Origin: QVMP01 sp047974325
GTDB taxonomy: Bacteria > Bacteroidota > Bacteroidia > Bacteroidales > Dysgonomonadaceae
Assembly: GCA_047974325.1 (NCBI GenBank)
Contig: JBKECE010000278.1
Span: forward strand, 1 to 19,706
Direction: 5' to 3'
DNA: 19,706 bases
The notes below the pieces were generated by a model. It saw only the letters and a program-made list of their open reading frames with translations. It did not search any database and was not told the DNA's origin. Position 1 is the stretch's first letter; each line of letters begins with the position of its first letter. The position numbers and the translations under genes were made by a program. Of the stretch, positions 6,154 to 13,294 are shown piece after piece.

Positions 6154-7653
6154 ATGGATGCCGTTGTTGAGCACATAGACAAACGACTGATTCCATATCA
6201 AAAACTGTTTGCCCGTGAAATAAACCGAGACGACATATTGCGGTTGATGGATATCAAAATGGGACGCATTCTCAAATTCAACACAGAGAAAGCCAACGAG
6301 CTGATTGCGAAGATTAAAGCCGAAATAGCCGAAATAGAACATAATCTTGCCAATCTGAATGACTATACCATCTCTTGGTATATGATGCTGAAAGAAAAAT
6401 ATGGCAAGCAATATCCTCGAATGACAGAAATTCGCAACTTTGACACAATAGAAGCAACCAAAGTGGTCGAAGCAAATGAAAAACTCTATATCAACAAAGA
6501 AGAAGGATTCATCGGGACAGGACTCAAGAAAGATGAATTCATCTGCAATTGTTCTGACATTGACGATATCATCATTTTCTACAAAGACGGTAAATATAAG
6601 ATCATCAAAGTCGCCGACAAGATATTTGTAGGCAGAAACGTACTGTATGTCAATGTATTTAAACGGAATGACACACGTACAATTTACAACATAGCATATC
6701 GGCATGGTAAAACCGGACCTTACTACATCAAACGATTTGCAGCAACAGGACTCAGCCGCGACAAAGATTATGATTTGACACAAGGTGAAGTCGGTTCCAA
6801 AGTTGTATATTTCAGCGCAAACCCAAATGGAGAAGCCGAAACCATACGAATTATTCTAAAACCCCGTCCACGACAAAAAGTGCTTCTTTTTGAAAAAGAT
6901 TTCAGTGAAATTGCTATCAAGGGGCGCCAGTCAATGGGAAATCTGCTCACAAAAGCCGATATACATAAAATATCATTGAAGCAAAAAGGCGGATCGACTC
7001 TGGGCGGACGCAAAGTCTGGTTTGACCAAGATGTATTACGCCTCAACTACGATGAACGCGGAAAATATCTAGGCGAATTTCAAAGTGATGATCAAATTCT
7101 AGTGGTGCATGAAAACGGCGAATTTTATACAACAAATTTCGATTTAAGCAATCATTACGAATCCGGCATCATCGTTATCGAAAAATTCAACTCTAATAAG
7201 AACTGGACTGCTGCATTGTATGATGCAGATCAGAAATTTTACTATTTGAAACGCTTCACCTTTGAAGCATCTAATAAGAAACAGAGTTTCTTAGGTGAAA
7301 ATGCAGACTCCAAATTACTCTTGCTTAGCGAGATAGCATATCCTCGCATCAAGGTTACTTTTGGTGGACATGATGAATATAGAGAAGCCCTTGAGATAGA
7401 TGCAGATGAATTTATCGGAGTGAAAAGTTTCAAAGCAAAAGGCAAACGTATTTCGACTTATGAAATCAAATCAATAGAAGAGATGGAACCTGTGCGCTTC
7501 CCCGAAATAAATGACGAGATAAACGAAAAGAAATTTGAGGTAAGCATTGATGACGAAGATATAGACGACAGAAGTGAAAACGAAATTCTGGATGAAATAA
7601 CCGGGCAGAAATCCATTACTTTCAGTGATGATGATAAAGAAGAGACGGAATGA
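6154..7653 (+). CDS. parC: ParC C-terminal part (C-gate arm and beta-propeller) downstream of the premature TAA
   Basis: 499 residues if translation restarts at the ATG at 6154, 30 nt after the stop and in the same frame. It begins MDAVVEHIDKRLIPYQK in the C-gate helices. It continues with IKMGRILKFNTEKANELIAKIKAEIAEI (coiled coil) and KEKYGKQYPRMTEIRNF, then repeated beta-propeller blades such as DDIIIFYKDGKYKIIKVADK and SVVYF-type strands. A GyrA box is not obvious; KQKGGSTLGG is the nearest thing. The C-terminus is acidic. No clear ribosome-binding site precedes ATG 6154, so independent expression is doubtful. Confidence 0.7.
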   Translation: MDAVVEHIDKRLIPYQKLFAREINRDDILRLMDIKMGRILKFNTEKANELIAKIKAEIAEIEHNLANLNDYTISWYMMLKEKYGKQYPRMTEIRNFDTIEATKVVEANEKLYINKEEGFIGTGLKKDEFICNCSDIDDIIIFYKDGKYKIIKVADKIFVGRNVLYVNVFKRNDTRTIYNIAYRHGKTGPYYIKRFAATGLSRDKDYDLTQGEVGSKVVYFSANPNGEAETIRIILKPRPRQKVLLFEKDFSEIAIKGRQSMGNLLTKADIHKISLKQKGGSTLGGRKVWFDQDVLRLNYDERGKYLGEFQSDDQILVVHENGEFYTTNFDLSNHYESGIIVIEKFNSNKNWTAALYDADQKFYYLKRFTFEASNKKQSFLGENADSKLLLLSEIAYPRIKVTFGGHDEYREALEIDADEFIGVKSFKAKGKRISTYEIKSIEEMEPVRFPEINDEINEKKFEVSIDDEDIDDRSENEILDEITGQKSITFSDDDKEETE

Positions 7654-8461
7654 AATAATTATTATTTTATCTTTAGCCATTCTATTTTTTATTACAGAAA
7701 ATACTATGGCTCAAAAAGATAGTATCACTATATTATCAAATCCGACCAACAAAGCGACTTCTTTTGGCATTGGCACGTCGAGCCTGTATGACACTTATCT
7801 CTCCATTCTAGAATATAAGGGAACAGCTTTTCGCGTAATGGACGAAAGACGACGCCAAACATCGTGGTTTAATGGAAACTTCGAAAAACAACAGATCATT
7901 AACCTTGATTTTTCGGTTGCTGACAACCCTGCAAAAAATGCCTCTGAATATTGGATTCTGTTAGATTATAGTATTGGTGGGCATTACAAGCTATATAACA
8001 CACACAATTTAAAACTGTCCGGCGGTGCTCTCTGGAACACTGCGGCAGGAGTTCTCTATAATCAACGAAATTCAAACAATCCTGCTTCGGCACGAGCATA
8101 TAGTAATATCCAACTTTCTGTTTTGGCTTTTTATGATTGGAAACAACTCACATTCCGCTGGCAGATGGATGCTCCCGTCGTTGGGGCACTGTTCTCACCC
8201 GAATTCGGGCAGTCATACTATGAAATGTCATTGGGCAACACTTCTCATATCATTAATTTTGCGTCATTGCACAATCAGCGAGCTTTGCGCAACTATATTT
8301 CTGTAGACATTCCCTTCAATAAGTTTGCTTTGCGCATCGGATATTTAGGTTCGTTCTATCAAACCAAAGTGAATAACATAACAGCGCACACCTATTCCAA
8401 TAATTTTATGATTGGGATTGTGTCCGAATCCATCAACCTCAGTCTGAGAAAGAAAAAATGA
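7628..8461 (+). CDS. Envelope protein of DUF3316-like type, coupled to parC
   Basis: 277 residues from the ATG at 7628; the ATG at 7631 is equally possible, and GTG at 7625 less likely. The first 28 residues form a signal peptide with a strongly basic n-region (KKRR) and a hydrophobic core, ending TMAQ. The mature part has the sequence YDTYLSILEYKG near the start, then alternating amphipathic strands (LKLSGGALWNTAAGVLYNQRN, LTFRWQMDAPVVGALFSPEFG, FALRIGYLGSFY), and ends in a strand rich in aromatic and polar residues. This suggests an outer-membrane beta-rich protein. I match it tentatively to DUF3316, which I recall next to parC in Bacteroides. The start overlaps the parC end by about 26 nt, so translation depends on ribosomes reaching the end of parC. 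Confidence 0.7.
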   Translation: MMIKKRRNEIIIILSLAILFFITENTMAQKDSITILSNPTNKATSFGIGTSSLYDTYLSILEYKGTAFRVMDERRRQTSWFNGNFEKQQIINLDFSVADNPAKNASEYWILLDYSIGGHYKLYNTHNLKLSGGALWNTAAGVLYNQRNSNNPASARAYSNIQLSVLAFYDWKQLTFRWQMDAPVVGALFSPEFGQSYYEMSLGNTSHIINFASLHNQRALRNYISVDIPFNKFALRIGYLGSFYQTKVNNITAHTYSNNFMIGIVSESINLSLRKKK

Positions 8462-8500
8462 TAGAAAGAGTCTTTCTATACCATACTTTATTTAAAGTAT
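8461..8500 (+). repeat. Two tandem short palindromes after the DUF3316-like gene
   Basis: ATAGAAAGA-G-TCTTTCTAT (8461-8479) starts within the stop codon, and ATACTTTA-TT-TAAAGTAT (8483-8500) follows. Each is perfect but AT-rich, and neither is followed by a U-tract. They could be weak terminators, 3'-end stabilisers or a protein site. Confidence 0.5.
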
Positions 8501-8552
8501 CTGATTATTGCAAAAAATATTTGTGAGCAATCTTCCTTAAATTAAAAATACC

Positions 8553-8560
8553 TATCTTTG
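8553..8560 (+). promoter_or_regulatory. -7 element for pyrBI
   Basis: TATCTTTG matches TAnnTTTG. Transcription would start near 8566, giving a leader of about 175 nt before pyrB and about 20 nt before the leader ORF. The -33 region is weak. Confidence 0.6.
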
Positions 8561-8587
8561 TATTGAAATCCTAGAATCTATTTTTAG

Positions 8588-8686
8588 ATGAACCATTTTT
8601 TTTACATATTCCATGAATTAAAGCCCCATGCAAATGTATTTTTTGATTTGAATTGTCCGATCAACATATATTATATTCCTCACTAG
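8588..8686 (+). CDS. Candidate pyrBI leader peptide (32 codons)
   Basis: A 32-codon ORF from ATG 8588 to TAG 8684-8686 lies between the promoter and pyrB. It is rich in Phe and Tyr because it is written over U-runs: it begins MNHFFYIFHELKPH and ends NIYYIPH, with U8 at 8596-8603 and U6 at 8639-8644. Its stop codon lies within the terminator hairpin (8677-8702). This is how the 44-codon leader of enterobacterial pyrBI is placed relative to its attenuator. The sequence itself is not similar to PyrL. No Shine-Dalgarno is seen, as usual in this phylum. Translation is inferred, not shown; a chance ORF of this length in AT-rich DNA is possible. Confidence 0.5.
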   Translation: MNHFFYIFHELKPHANVFFDLNCPINIYYIPH

Positions 8687-8710
8687 ATTTATCTTTTGAG
8701 GATTTTTTTT
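8677..8710 (+). terminator. Intrinsic terminator / attenuator upstream of pyrB
   Basis: TCCTCA (8677-8682) pairs with TGAGGA (8697-8702). Inside, AGAT and ATCT can extend the stem past a 2x2 internal loop. Eight T follow at once (8703-8710). It lies 31 nt before the pyrB ATG and downstream of the pyrB promoter, so it can only act as an attenuator of pyrBI. A ribosome at the leader stop codon (8684-8686) would cover the 5' arm. Confidence 0.7.
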
Positions 8711-8741
8711 GCTTTGTAAATTACAGAAAAAAACGAAAGAT

Positions 8742-9659
8742 ATGAATAAGAGAAGTTTGGTATCAATCACCGATTACACGAAGGATGACATACTTAGGAT
8801 CGTGAATCTGACAAAAAAGTTTGATGAAAATCCCAATCGTCCATTACTCAATGGTAAAGTATGCGCCACATTGTTCTTTGAACCATCTACCCGCACACGG
8901 CTCAGTTTTGAAACTGCCGTGAACCGTCTTGGCGGAAGAATCATCGGATTTTCTGATGCAGCCACAACAAGCTCATCGAAAGGAGAAACCCTTAAAGATA
9001 CCACCATGATGGTGAGTAACTATGCCGATCTCATCATTATGCGACATCATCTCGAAGGTGCTGCACGCTATGCCTCCGAAATATCCAAGGTGCCGATCAT
9101 CAATGCCGGAGACGGAGCCAACCAGCATCCTACACAAACGATGCTTGATATTTACTCCATCTACAAAACACAGGGAAAATTAGACAATCTGGCAATAACG
9201 ATTGTAGGTGATTTGAAATATGGACGCACCGTTCATTCGCTCATTATAGGAATGTCACACTTCAACCCGACGTTTCATTTTGTAGCACCGGAAGAACTAG
9301 CTTTGCCTGATATTTATAAGCAATTCTGTATCGAACACAATATAGCTTTTGAGGAACATACCAATTTCGATCTGGACGTATTGAATAAATCGGATATTCT
9401 TTACATGACACGCGTTCAGCGGGAACGATTCACCGACCTGATGGAATATGAGAAAGTTAAGAATGTCTATATTCTAAAAAAAGACATGCTGAGCAATACG
9501 CGTGAAAATCTGAAAATATTGCATCCCCTACCCCGTGTCAACGAAATACAACAGGATGTTGACGACAGCCCAAAAGCCTATTATTTCGAACAAGCTCAAA
9601 ATGGAATATTTGCACGTCAAGCCATCATTTGCGACAGTCTAAATATCTCTGTTGAATAA
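8742..9659 (+). CDS. pyrB: Aspartate carbamoyltransferase catalytic subunit
   Basis: 305 residues from ATG 8742; an in-frame TTG further upstream lies in the U-rich end of the attenuator and is not the start. It makes carbamoyl-aspartate from carbamoyl phosphate and aspartate, the committed step of pyrimidine synthesis. Motifs: FFEPSTRTR (45-53, carbamoyl phosphate site), SSSKGETLKDT (77-87, the mobile loop, K80), GDGANQHPTQTMLD (123-136), GDLKYGRTVHSL (156-167), TRVQRER (223-229, aspartate site) and HPLPR (261-265). Length is normal. pyrI follows 26 nt later, so the E. coli-like dodecamer with regulatory chains is expected. Expression is probably controlled by the leader attenuator. Confidence 0.97.
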   Translation: MNKRSLVSITDYTKDDILRIVNLTKKFDENPNRPLLNGKVCATLFFEPSTRTRLSFETAVNRLGGRIIGFSDAATTSSSKGETLKDTTMMVSNYADLIIMRHHLEGAARYASEISKVPIINAGDGANQHPTQTMLDIYSIYKTQGKLDNLAITIVGDLKYGRTVHSLIIGMSHFNPTFHFVAPEELALPDIYKQFCIEHNIAFEEHTNFDLDVLNKSDILYMTRVQRERFTDLMEYEKVKNVYILKKDMLSNTRENLKILHPLPRVNEIQQDVDDSPKAYYFEQAQNGIFARQAIICDSLNISVE

Positions 9660-9685
9660 ATATTTCACACAAAAAAGAAAAAATC

Positions 9686-10147
9686 ATGGCAGAACAAAGA
9701 AAAGAACTACAAGTAGCCGCCCTCTGCAATGGCACTGTGATTGATCATATACCATCAAATCAAGTATTCAGAGTTGCAACACTCCTCAATCTGGAAAATC
9801 TGAGAAATCCCATCACAATAGGCAACAATCTGGAAAGTAAGAAAATGGGAACAAAGGGAATTATAAAAATCGCCGATAAATTTTTTGAAGAAGAGCAAAT
9901 CAACAAAATTGCCTTGATTGCTCCCAATAGCGTTCTCAATGTAATAAAAGACTACCAGGTTGTGAACAAGAAAAAAGTATCATTGCCCCAAACAATAAAA
10001 GGTATAGTCAAATGCAACAATCCTAAATGTATCACAAATAATGAACCGATGCCTACATACTTTGAAGTGATTGATGGCGACAATGTGATACTTAATTGCC
10101 ACTATTGCAATCTGAAAATAGAACAAAAAGATATTGTTTTAAAATAA
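9686..10147 (+). CDS. pyrI: Aspartate carbamoyltransferase regulatory subunit
   Basis: 153 residues. It binds CTP, UTP or ATP and, through a structural zinc site, contacts PyrB. The N-terminal allosteric domain runs from about 5 to 98 (ELQVAALCNGTVIDHIPSNQ). The C-terminal zinc domain has the four expected cysteines: C110 and C115 (CNNPKC) and C138 and C141 (CHYC). Length equals that of E. coli PyrI. It is the second gene of the pyrBI operon. It ends 19 nt from the convergent era gene, and I see no terminator between them. Confidence 0.97.
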   Translation: MAEQRKELQVAALCNGTVIDHIPSNQVFRVATLLNLENLRNPITIGNNLESKKMGTKGIIKIADKFFEEEQINKIALIAPNSVLNVIKDYQVVNKKKVSLPQTIKGIVKCNNPKCITNNEPMPTYFEVIDGDNVILNCHYCNLKIEQKDIVLK

Positions 10148-10166
10148 CAGAAAAAGCAGATTAAGA

Positions 10167-11048
10167 TCAGTCGAGCCGATATCCATATTGCTTGAGGATA
10201 TTGTCCCGGCTACGCCAGTCTTTTTCGACTTTTACGTACATCGTCAGAAAAATCTGCTTATCAAAAAACTTTTCAATGTCTTTCCGTGCCATAGCTCCCA
10301 CTTTTTTCAGAGCCAAACCCTTATGTCCTATAATGATACCTTTTTGAGTGTCACGCTCACAGATAATTACAACCCTGATATTGATAATATCTTTCTCTTC
10401 TTTAAACTCCTCAACAATAACCTCTACGGCATAAGGAACTTCTTTCTGGTAATAAAGTAATATTTTCTCACGAATGGTCTCTGTAACAAAGAAGCGTGCG
10501 GGTCTGTCCGTCAAAGCATCTTTTTCAAAATAGGGTGGAGACTCAGGTATCAAATCCAAAATACGTTTTTTAACCACATCCACATTAAACTTGCTCAATG
10601 CTGAAATGGGATATATTTCGGCTTTGGGTAGCAATGCATGCCACTCCTGCACCAGATTTTCGAGATCTTTCTGTTGTGTCAGATCTATTTTATTGATCAA
10701 AAGCAAAACGGGAGCATCTGCATTCTGGACTTTGTGTAGAAATTCTTCATTTTTTGATGTTTTTTCCACCATATCAGTCACATACAGCAACACATCAGCA
10801 TCACTCAATGCCGACTCTGAGAAGTTGAGCATAGACTCCTGCAATTTATAGTTCGGACGTAGCACTCCGGGCGTGTCAGAATATACGATCTGATATTCTT
10901 CGGTGTTGACTATGCCTAAAATACGATGCCTCGTTGTTTGAGCTTTCGATGTTATTATCGAAATTTTTTCACCAACCAGCACATTCATCAATGTCGATTT
11001 TCCGACATTTGGATTCCCCACTATATTTACAAAACCTGATTTATGCAT
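10167..11048 (-). CDS. era: GTPase Era
   Basis: 293 residues, the usual length. Era binds the 3' end of 16S rRNA and aids maturation of the 30S subunit. GTPase motifs: G1 GNPNVGKST (11-19), switch region SKAQTTRHR (34-42), G3 DTPG (58-61), G4 NKID (119-122) and G5 SAL (149-151). The C-terminal KH domain has the GHKG loop at 241-244 and the typical ending YVKVEKDWR (271-279). It lies downstream of fabH on the same strand but has its own -7 element, and a hairpin separates it from fabH. Confidence 0.97.
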   Translation of the reverse strand: MHKSGFVNIVGNPNVGKSTLMNVLVGEKISIITSKAQTTRHRILGIVNTEEYQIVYSDTPGVLRPNYKLQESMLNFSESALSDADVLLYVTDMVEKTSKNEEFLHKVQNADAPVLLLINKIDLTQQKDLENLVQEWHALLPKAEIYPISALSKFNVDVVKKRILDLIPESPPYFEKDALTDRPARFFVTETIREKILLYYQKEVPYAVEVIVEEFKEEKDIINIRVVIICERDTQKGIIIGHKGLALKKVGAMARKDIEKFFDKQIFLTMYVKVEKDWRSRDNILKQYGYRLD

Positions 11049-11071
11049 TTAGCTCTTTTTATTATTTTGCA

Positions 11072-11079
11072 CAAAGATA
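11072..11079 (-). promoter_or_regulatory. -7 element for era
   Basis: TATCTTTG on the minus strand, 23 nt upstream of the era ATG and directly after the fabH terminator. The -33 region coincides with the terminator stem and has no TTTG. Confidence 0.55.
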
Positions 11080-11085
11080 TGAAAC

Positions 11086-11119
11086 AAAAAACGCATCCGC
11101 TTTATCCGGATACGTTTTT
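11086..11119. terminator. fabH terminator (hairpin with U-tracts on both strands)
   Basis: AAAAACG-C-ATCCG (ATCCG at 11095-11099) pairs with CGGAT-A-CGTTTTT (CGGAT at 11107-11111), with one mismatch. On the minus strand the stem is followed by TTTTTTG, which would end fabH transcripts before era. Confidence 0.75.
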
Positions 11120-11159
11120 ATTTTATATACTAATAGTAATATAATCGTACTTATCAGCA

Positions 11160-12143
11160 TCAATATGCCCACTTCAAGTATACCGACCCCCAAGTGAATC
11201 CAGCACCAAAAGCCGCAAGAATTATATTATCTCCTTTTTTGAGTTTATTCTCCCATTCCCATAAGCAAATTGGAATTGTGCCGGCGCTTGTATTACCATA
11301 TCGTTCTATATTGACCATCACTTTGTCGTGAGACAATCCCATTCTGTTTGCCGCAGCATCAATAATGCGCAAATTGGCCTGATGAGGTACAAACCATGCA
11401 ACATCATCTTTTGTCAGATGGTTACGTTCCATAATTTCAGCCGATACATCAGCCATCTTTGAAACAGCATGTTTGAAAACAACCTGACCTTCCTGATAGA
11501 CATAATGCATATCTTTAGCAATTGTTTCGGCAGATGCCGGATAAGCGGAACCACCTCCATGCATATGCAAATGAGGAATCCCTACTCCATCGGTATGAAG
11601 TATTGTATCTATAATACCAAAATTTTCTTCGGTTGGTTCTAACATTACAGCTCCCACAGCATCACCAAACAATGGACAAGTTGTCCTATCTTTATAGTTT
11701 GTTATGGAAGTCATTTTGTCTCCAGCAACAACAACAACTTTTTTATATCTGCCCGATTTGATGAAATTGTCACCGACTTCCAGTGCGACTAAGAATCCAC
11801 TGCAGGCTGCTTCCATATCGAAAGCGATAGCATTCTTTATACCATTGCCTTCACAAACAAGAGATGCTGTAGACGGAAATGGATAATCGGGTGTTGTTGT
11901 TGCGAAAACAAGTACATCAACCTCTTCCGGTTTAGTATTTGTTTTCTCAAGCAATTCTTTTACTGCCTTTATGCCCATCACAGATGTACCTTGACCTTCG
12001 CCTTTCAATATATGTCTTTCCTTGATTCCAACACGAGAAGTGATCCACTCGTCACTGGTTTCAACCAATTTTGTCAAATCTTCATTTGTCAGAATATCTT
12101 CCGGAACATAGGCTCCAATACCTGTTATTGCTGCTCGAATCAT
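11160..12143 (-). CDS. fabH: Beta-ketoacyl-ACP synthase III
   Basis: 327 residues. It starts fatty acid chains by condensing acyl-CoA with malonyl-ACP. The catalytic triad is visible: Cys114 in EAACSGF, His254 in PHQANLRI and Asn284 in YGNTSAG. Other landmarks are SDEWITSRVGIKERH (30-44) and the C-terminal FGAGFTWG (312-319). Length is normal. It follows rpmF with only 70 nt between, and that gap holds a palindrome with a U-tract, so fabH may depend on readthrough from the DUF177-rpmF transcript. No separate fabH promoter was found. plsX, which often sits between rpmF and fabH in other phyla, is absent here. Confidence 0.97.
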   Translation of the reverse strand: MIRAAITGIGAYVPEDILTNEDLTKLVETSDEWITSRVGIKERHILKGEGQGTSVMGIKAVKELLEKTNTKPEEVDVLVFATTTPDYPFPSTASLVCEGNGIKNAIAFDMEAACSGFLVALEVGDNFIKSGRYKKVVVVAGDKMTSITNYKDRTTCPLFGDAVGAVMLEPTEENFGIIDTILHTDGVGIPHLHMHGGGSAYPASAETIAKDMHYVYQEGQVVFKHAVSKMADVSAEIMERNHLTKDDVAWFVPHQANLRIIDAAANRMGLSHDKVMVNIERYGNTSAGTIPICLWEWENKLKKGDNIILAAFGAGFTWGSVYLKWAY

Positions 12144-12160
12144 TATGAAATTGATTTTAT

Positions 12161-12192
12161 TTCAAAAAAATGCCCTAAAAAATTTTTAGGGC
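12161..12192 (-). terminator. Perfect palindrome plus U-tract between rpmF and fabH
   Basis: GCCCTAAAAA (12172-12181) and TTTTTAGGGC (12183-12192) form a 10-bp perfect stem. In the minus-strand direction it is followed by ATTTTTTTG, giving a canonical intrinsic terminator 18 nt upstream of the fabH ATG. It could end most rpmF transcripts and limit fabH, or act as a processing site. In the plus direction TCTTTTTT also follows, but no gene would use it. Confidence 0.8.
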
Positions 12193-12213
12193 TCTTTTTT
12201 ATTGTTTAGACAA

Positions 12214-12399
12214 TTAAATAGCTACTTCTTTTTCTATCGCTAATTTACCTCTATAATATCCACAATCGTTACACACAGTGTGGTAAACGTGCCAAGCTCC
12301 ACAATTTGGACAAACAGCTAATGTTGGTGCCAATGCTTTGTCATGAGTTCTTCTTTTTGCAGATCTTGATTTCGACTGTTTTCGTTTAGGATGTGCCAT
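12214..12399 (-). CDS. rpmF: Ribosomal protein L32
   Basis: 61 residues, the normal size. The basic N-terminus MAHPKRKQSKSRSAKRRTHD is diagnostic of bL32. It is followed by a zinc-ribbon with two CxxC pairs, CPNCG (30-34) and CNDCG (43-47). It is a component of the 50S subunit. It sits between the DUF177 gene and fabH on one strand, a widely conserved order, and is probably co-transcribed from the promoter at 13068-13075. Confidence 0.98.
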   Translation of the reverse strand: MAHPKRKQSKSRSAKRRTHDKALAPTLAVCPNCGAWHVYHTVCNDCGYYRGKLAIEKEVAI

Positions 12400-12456
12400 C
12401 TTCTTAACTTATATTAATATTAATTTTTTATTTATTTTTTGTTATTTACTTTAAAC

Positions 12457-13038
12457 TTAATCATCCAATTCTAATCCTTTCAGGGATTCCCAGCGCGGAT
12501 CAGAAGTCACAGTATCATTTTCTGAATCAACATCATCCGCAGCAATATCTGCTTCGCCTTCATCCAAGTCATCAGAACTAGTCGAACTGTGTTTATTCAG
12601 TTTAGACGTCATCATCTTATTGCATTTTCCTGGAGCATGCACTTTTTTAATCGGTATGTTAAGTGCTATAAATTCAAATAAAAACCATGCAATATTTATT
12701 TCACCATCATCTTCCGGTATGATCACAATCTCATCACTTTCTTCAGAATATTCTTTGCCAAATTTGACAAATAAACGATTTTGAGATGCTATTTCAATTG
12801 GTAGATCATCCAAACATCTGTCGCATGCAACGACTACTTCCCCATTCAAATTAAAATTTAATTCAAATGTGGAACTTATCCGTTTAATAGATAAATCAAC
12901 TGCAACATTTCCCTTTTTTATATCTGAATCGCCGTCATTTATATCAGTAAAATATTTTTTATCCAACTGATATTCATAAGTGTGAACACCTTCCGACAGG
13001 CTCTTTAAAGGTATATTATAAATTGTAAACTTTCCCAC
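12457..13038 (-). CDS. DUF177 (YceD-family) protein
   Basis: 193 residues. YceD/DUF177 proteins are encoded upstream of rpmF across bacteria and are linked with 23S rRNA or large-subunit accumulation; the molecular role is not well defined. The family features are CDRC at 72-75 (CDRCLDDLPIEI), a further Cys in PGKCN (137-140), and the C-terminal DPRWESLKGL (180-189). Between them, about 154-178, is an acidic low-complexity stretch rich in Asp and Glu. rpmF starts 57 nt downstream with no terminator between, so the two form an operon. Confidence 0.9.
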   Translation of the reverse strand: MGKFTIYNIPLKSLSEGVHTYEYQLDKKYFTDINDGDSDIKKGNVAVDLSIKRISSTFELNFNLNGEVVVACDRCLDDLPIEIASQNRLFVKFGKEYSEESDEIVIIPEDDGEINIAWFLFEFIALNIPIKKVHAPGKCNKMMTSKLNKHSSTSSDDLDEGEADIAADDVDSENDTVTSDPRWESLKGLELDD

Positions 13039-13067
13039 AATTGTTTCTATATTTCAAAGAATGGACG

Positions 13068-13075
13068 CAAAGATA
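13068..13075 (-). promoter_or_regulatory. -7 element for the DUF177-rpmF(-fabH) operon
   Basis: TATCTTTG on the minus strand lies 29 nt upstream of the DUF177 ATG. The -33 region is weak. Confidence 0.6.
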
Positions 13076-13170
13076 TAAATTCTTTTTCAGAATCACTATC
13101 ATTCCATCAATAAAAATGTACTGACACAACATCCGATACCCTCTCTGCAATATTGTCAGTGCAAGATTTT

Positions 13171-13247
13171 GTTAAAATATTCACAGATCATTTTTCTCTT
13201 GGTTAAAGCCTGTTAAGTCTATTTTTACAGGGTTAAAAGTGTTAAAA
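13171..13247 (+). promoter_or_regulatory. Phased GTTAAA direct repeats upstream of htrA (candidate activator site)
   Basis: The 311-nt gap 13039-13349 between the divergent DUF177 and htrA genes holds the two promoters and this cluster. GTTAAA occurs at 13171, 13202, 13232 and 13241, and GTTAAG at 13212. The four promoter-proximal copies are spaced 10, 20 and 9 nt apart, near whole helical turns, all in the same direction, and end about 40 nt before the htrA -7 element. This layout suits an OmpR/PhoB-type response regulator. The regulator is not identified. Confidence 0.45.
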
Positions 13248-13286
13248 TCACTAATCATGATGTTTCTTTTGACCAATTTTTGCTTG

Positions 13287-13294
13287 TATATTTG
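13287..13294 (+). promoter_or_regulatory. -7 element for htrA
   Basis: TATATTTG is a perfect match, 55 nt before the htrA ATG. The nearest TTTG (13268-13271) is only 15 nt upstream, shorter than the usual 19-21, consistent with a promoter that needs an activator. Confidence 0.6.

Larger units (their letters stand above)
4915..7653 (+). pseudogene. parC: parC interrupted by one in-frame TAA (topoisomerase IV subunit A)
   Basis: The whole locus would encode about 912 residues of topoisomerase IV subunit A, the DNA-cleaving partner of ParE in chromosome decatenation. The reading frame is continuous except for TAA at 6121-6123. The frame runs EKIFIEERI, stop, KDKEFENAKNMDAVVEHID, and Bacteroidota homologues as I remember them have Tyr at the stop (ERIYKDKEFE), so one base change (TAC or TAT to TAA) explains it. 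No frameshift or deletion is involved: 4915 and 6154 share a frame. The stop falls in the coiled coil leading to the C-gate, after the catalytic region. The gene is normally essential. A sequencing error, a recent mutation, readthrough, or reassembly of two polypeptides are all possible. TAA ends many intact genes here, so code reassignment is excluded. Confidence 0.75.

Noticed and set aside
6088..6783. Long minus-strand open frame opposite parC (231 codons)
   Set aside because: It is a shadow of the parC coding strand, with Cys/Phe/Ile-rich composition and no recognisable motif or promoter.
4915..7653. Altered genetic code (TAA or TGA read as sense) as explanation of the broken genes
   Set aside because: Both codons serve as the natural stop of several intact genes in the window.
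8709..8741. In-frame TTG start for pyrB upstream of ATG 8742
   Set aside because: It begins in the U-tract of the attenuator, and PyrB homologues start at the position of ATG 8742.
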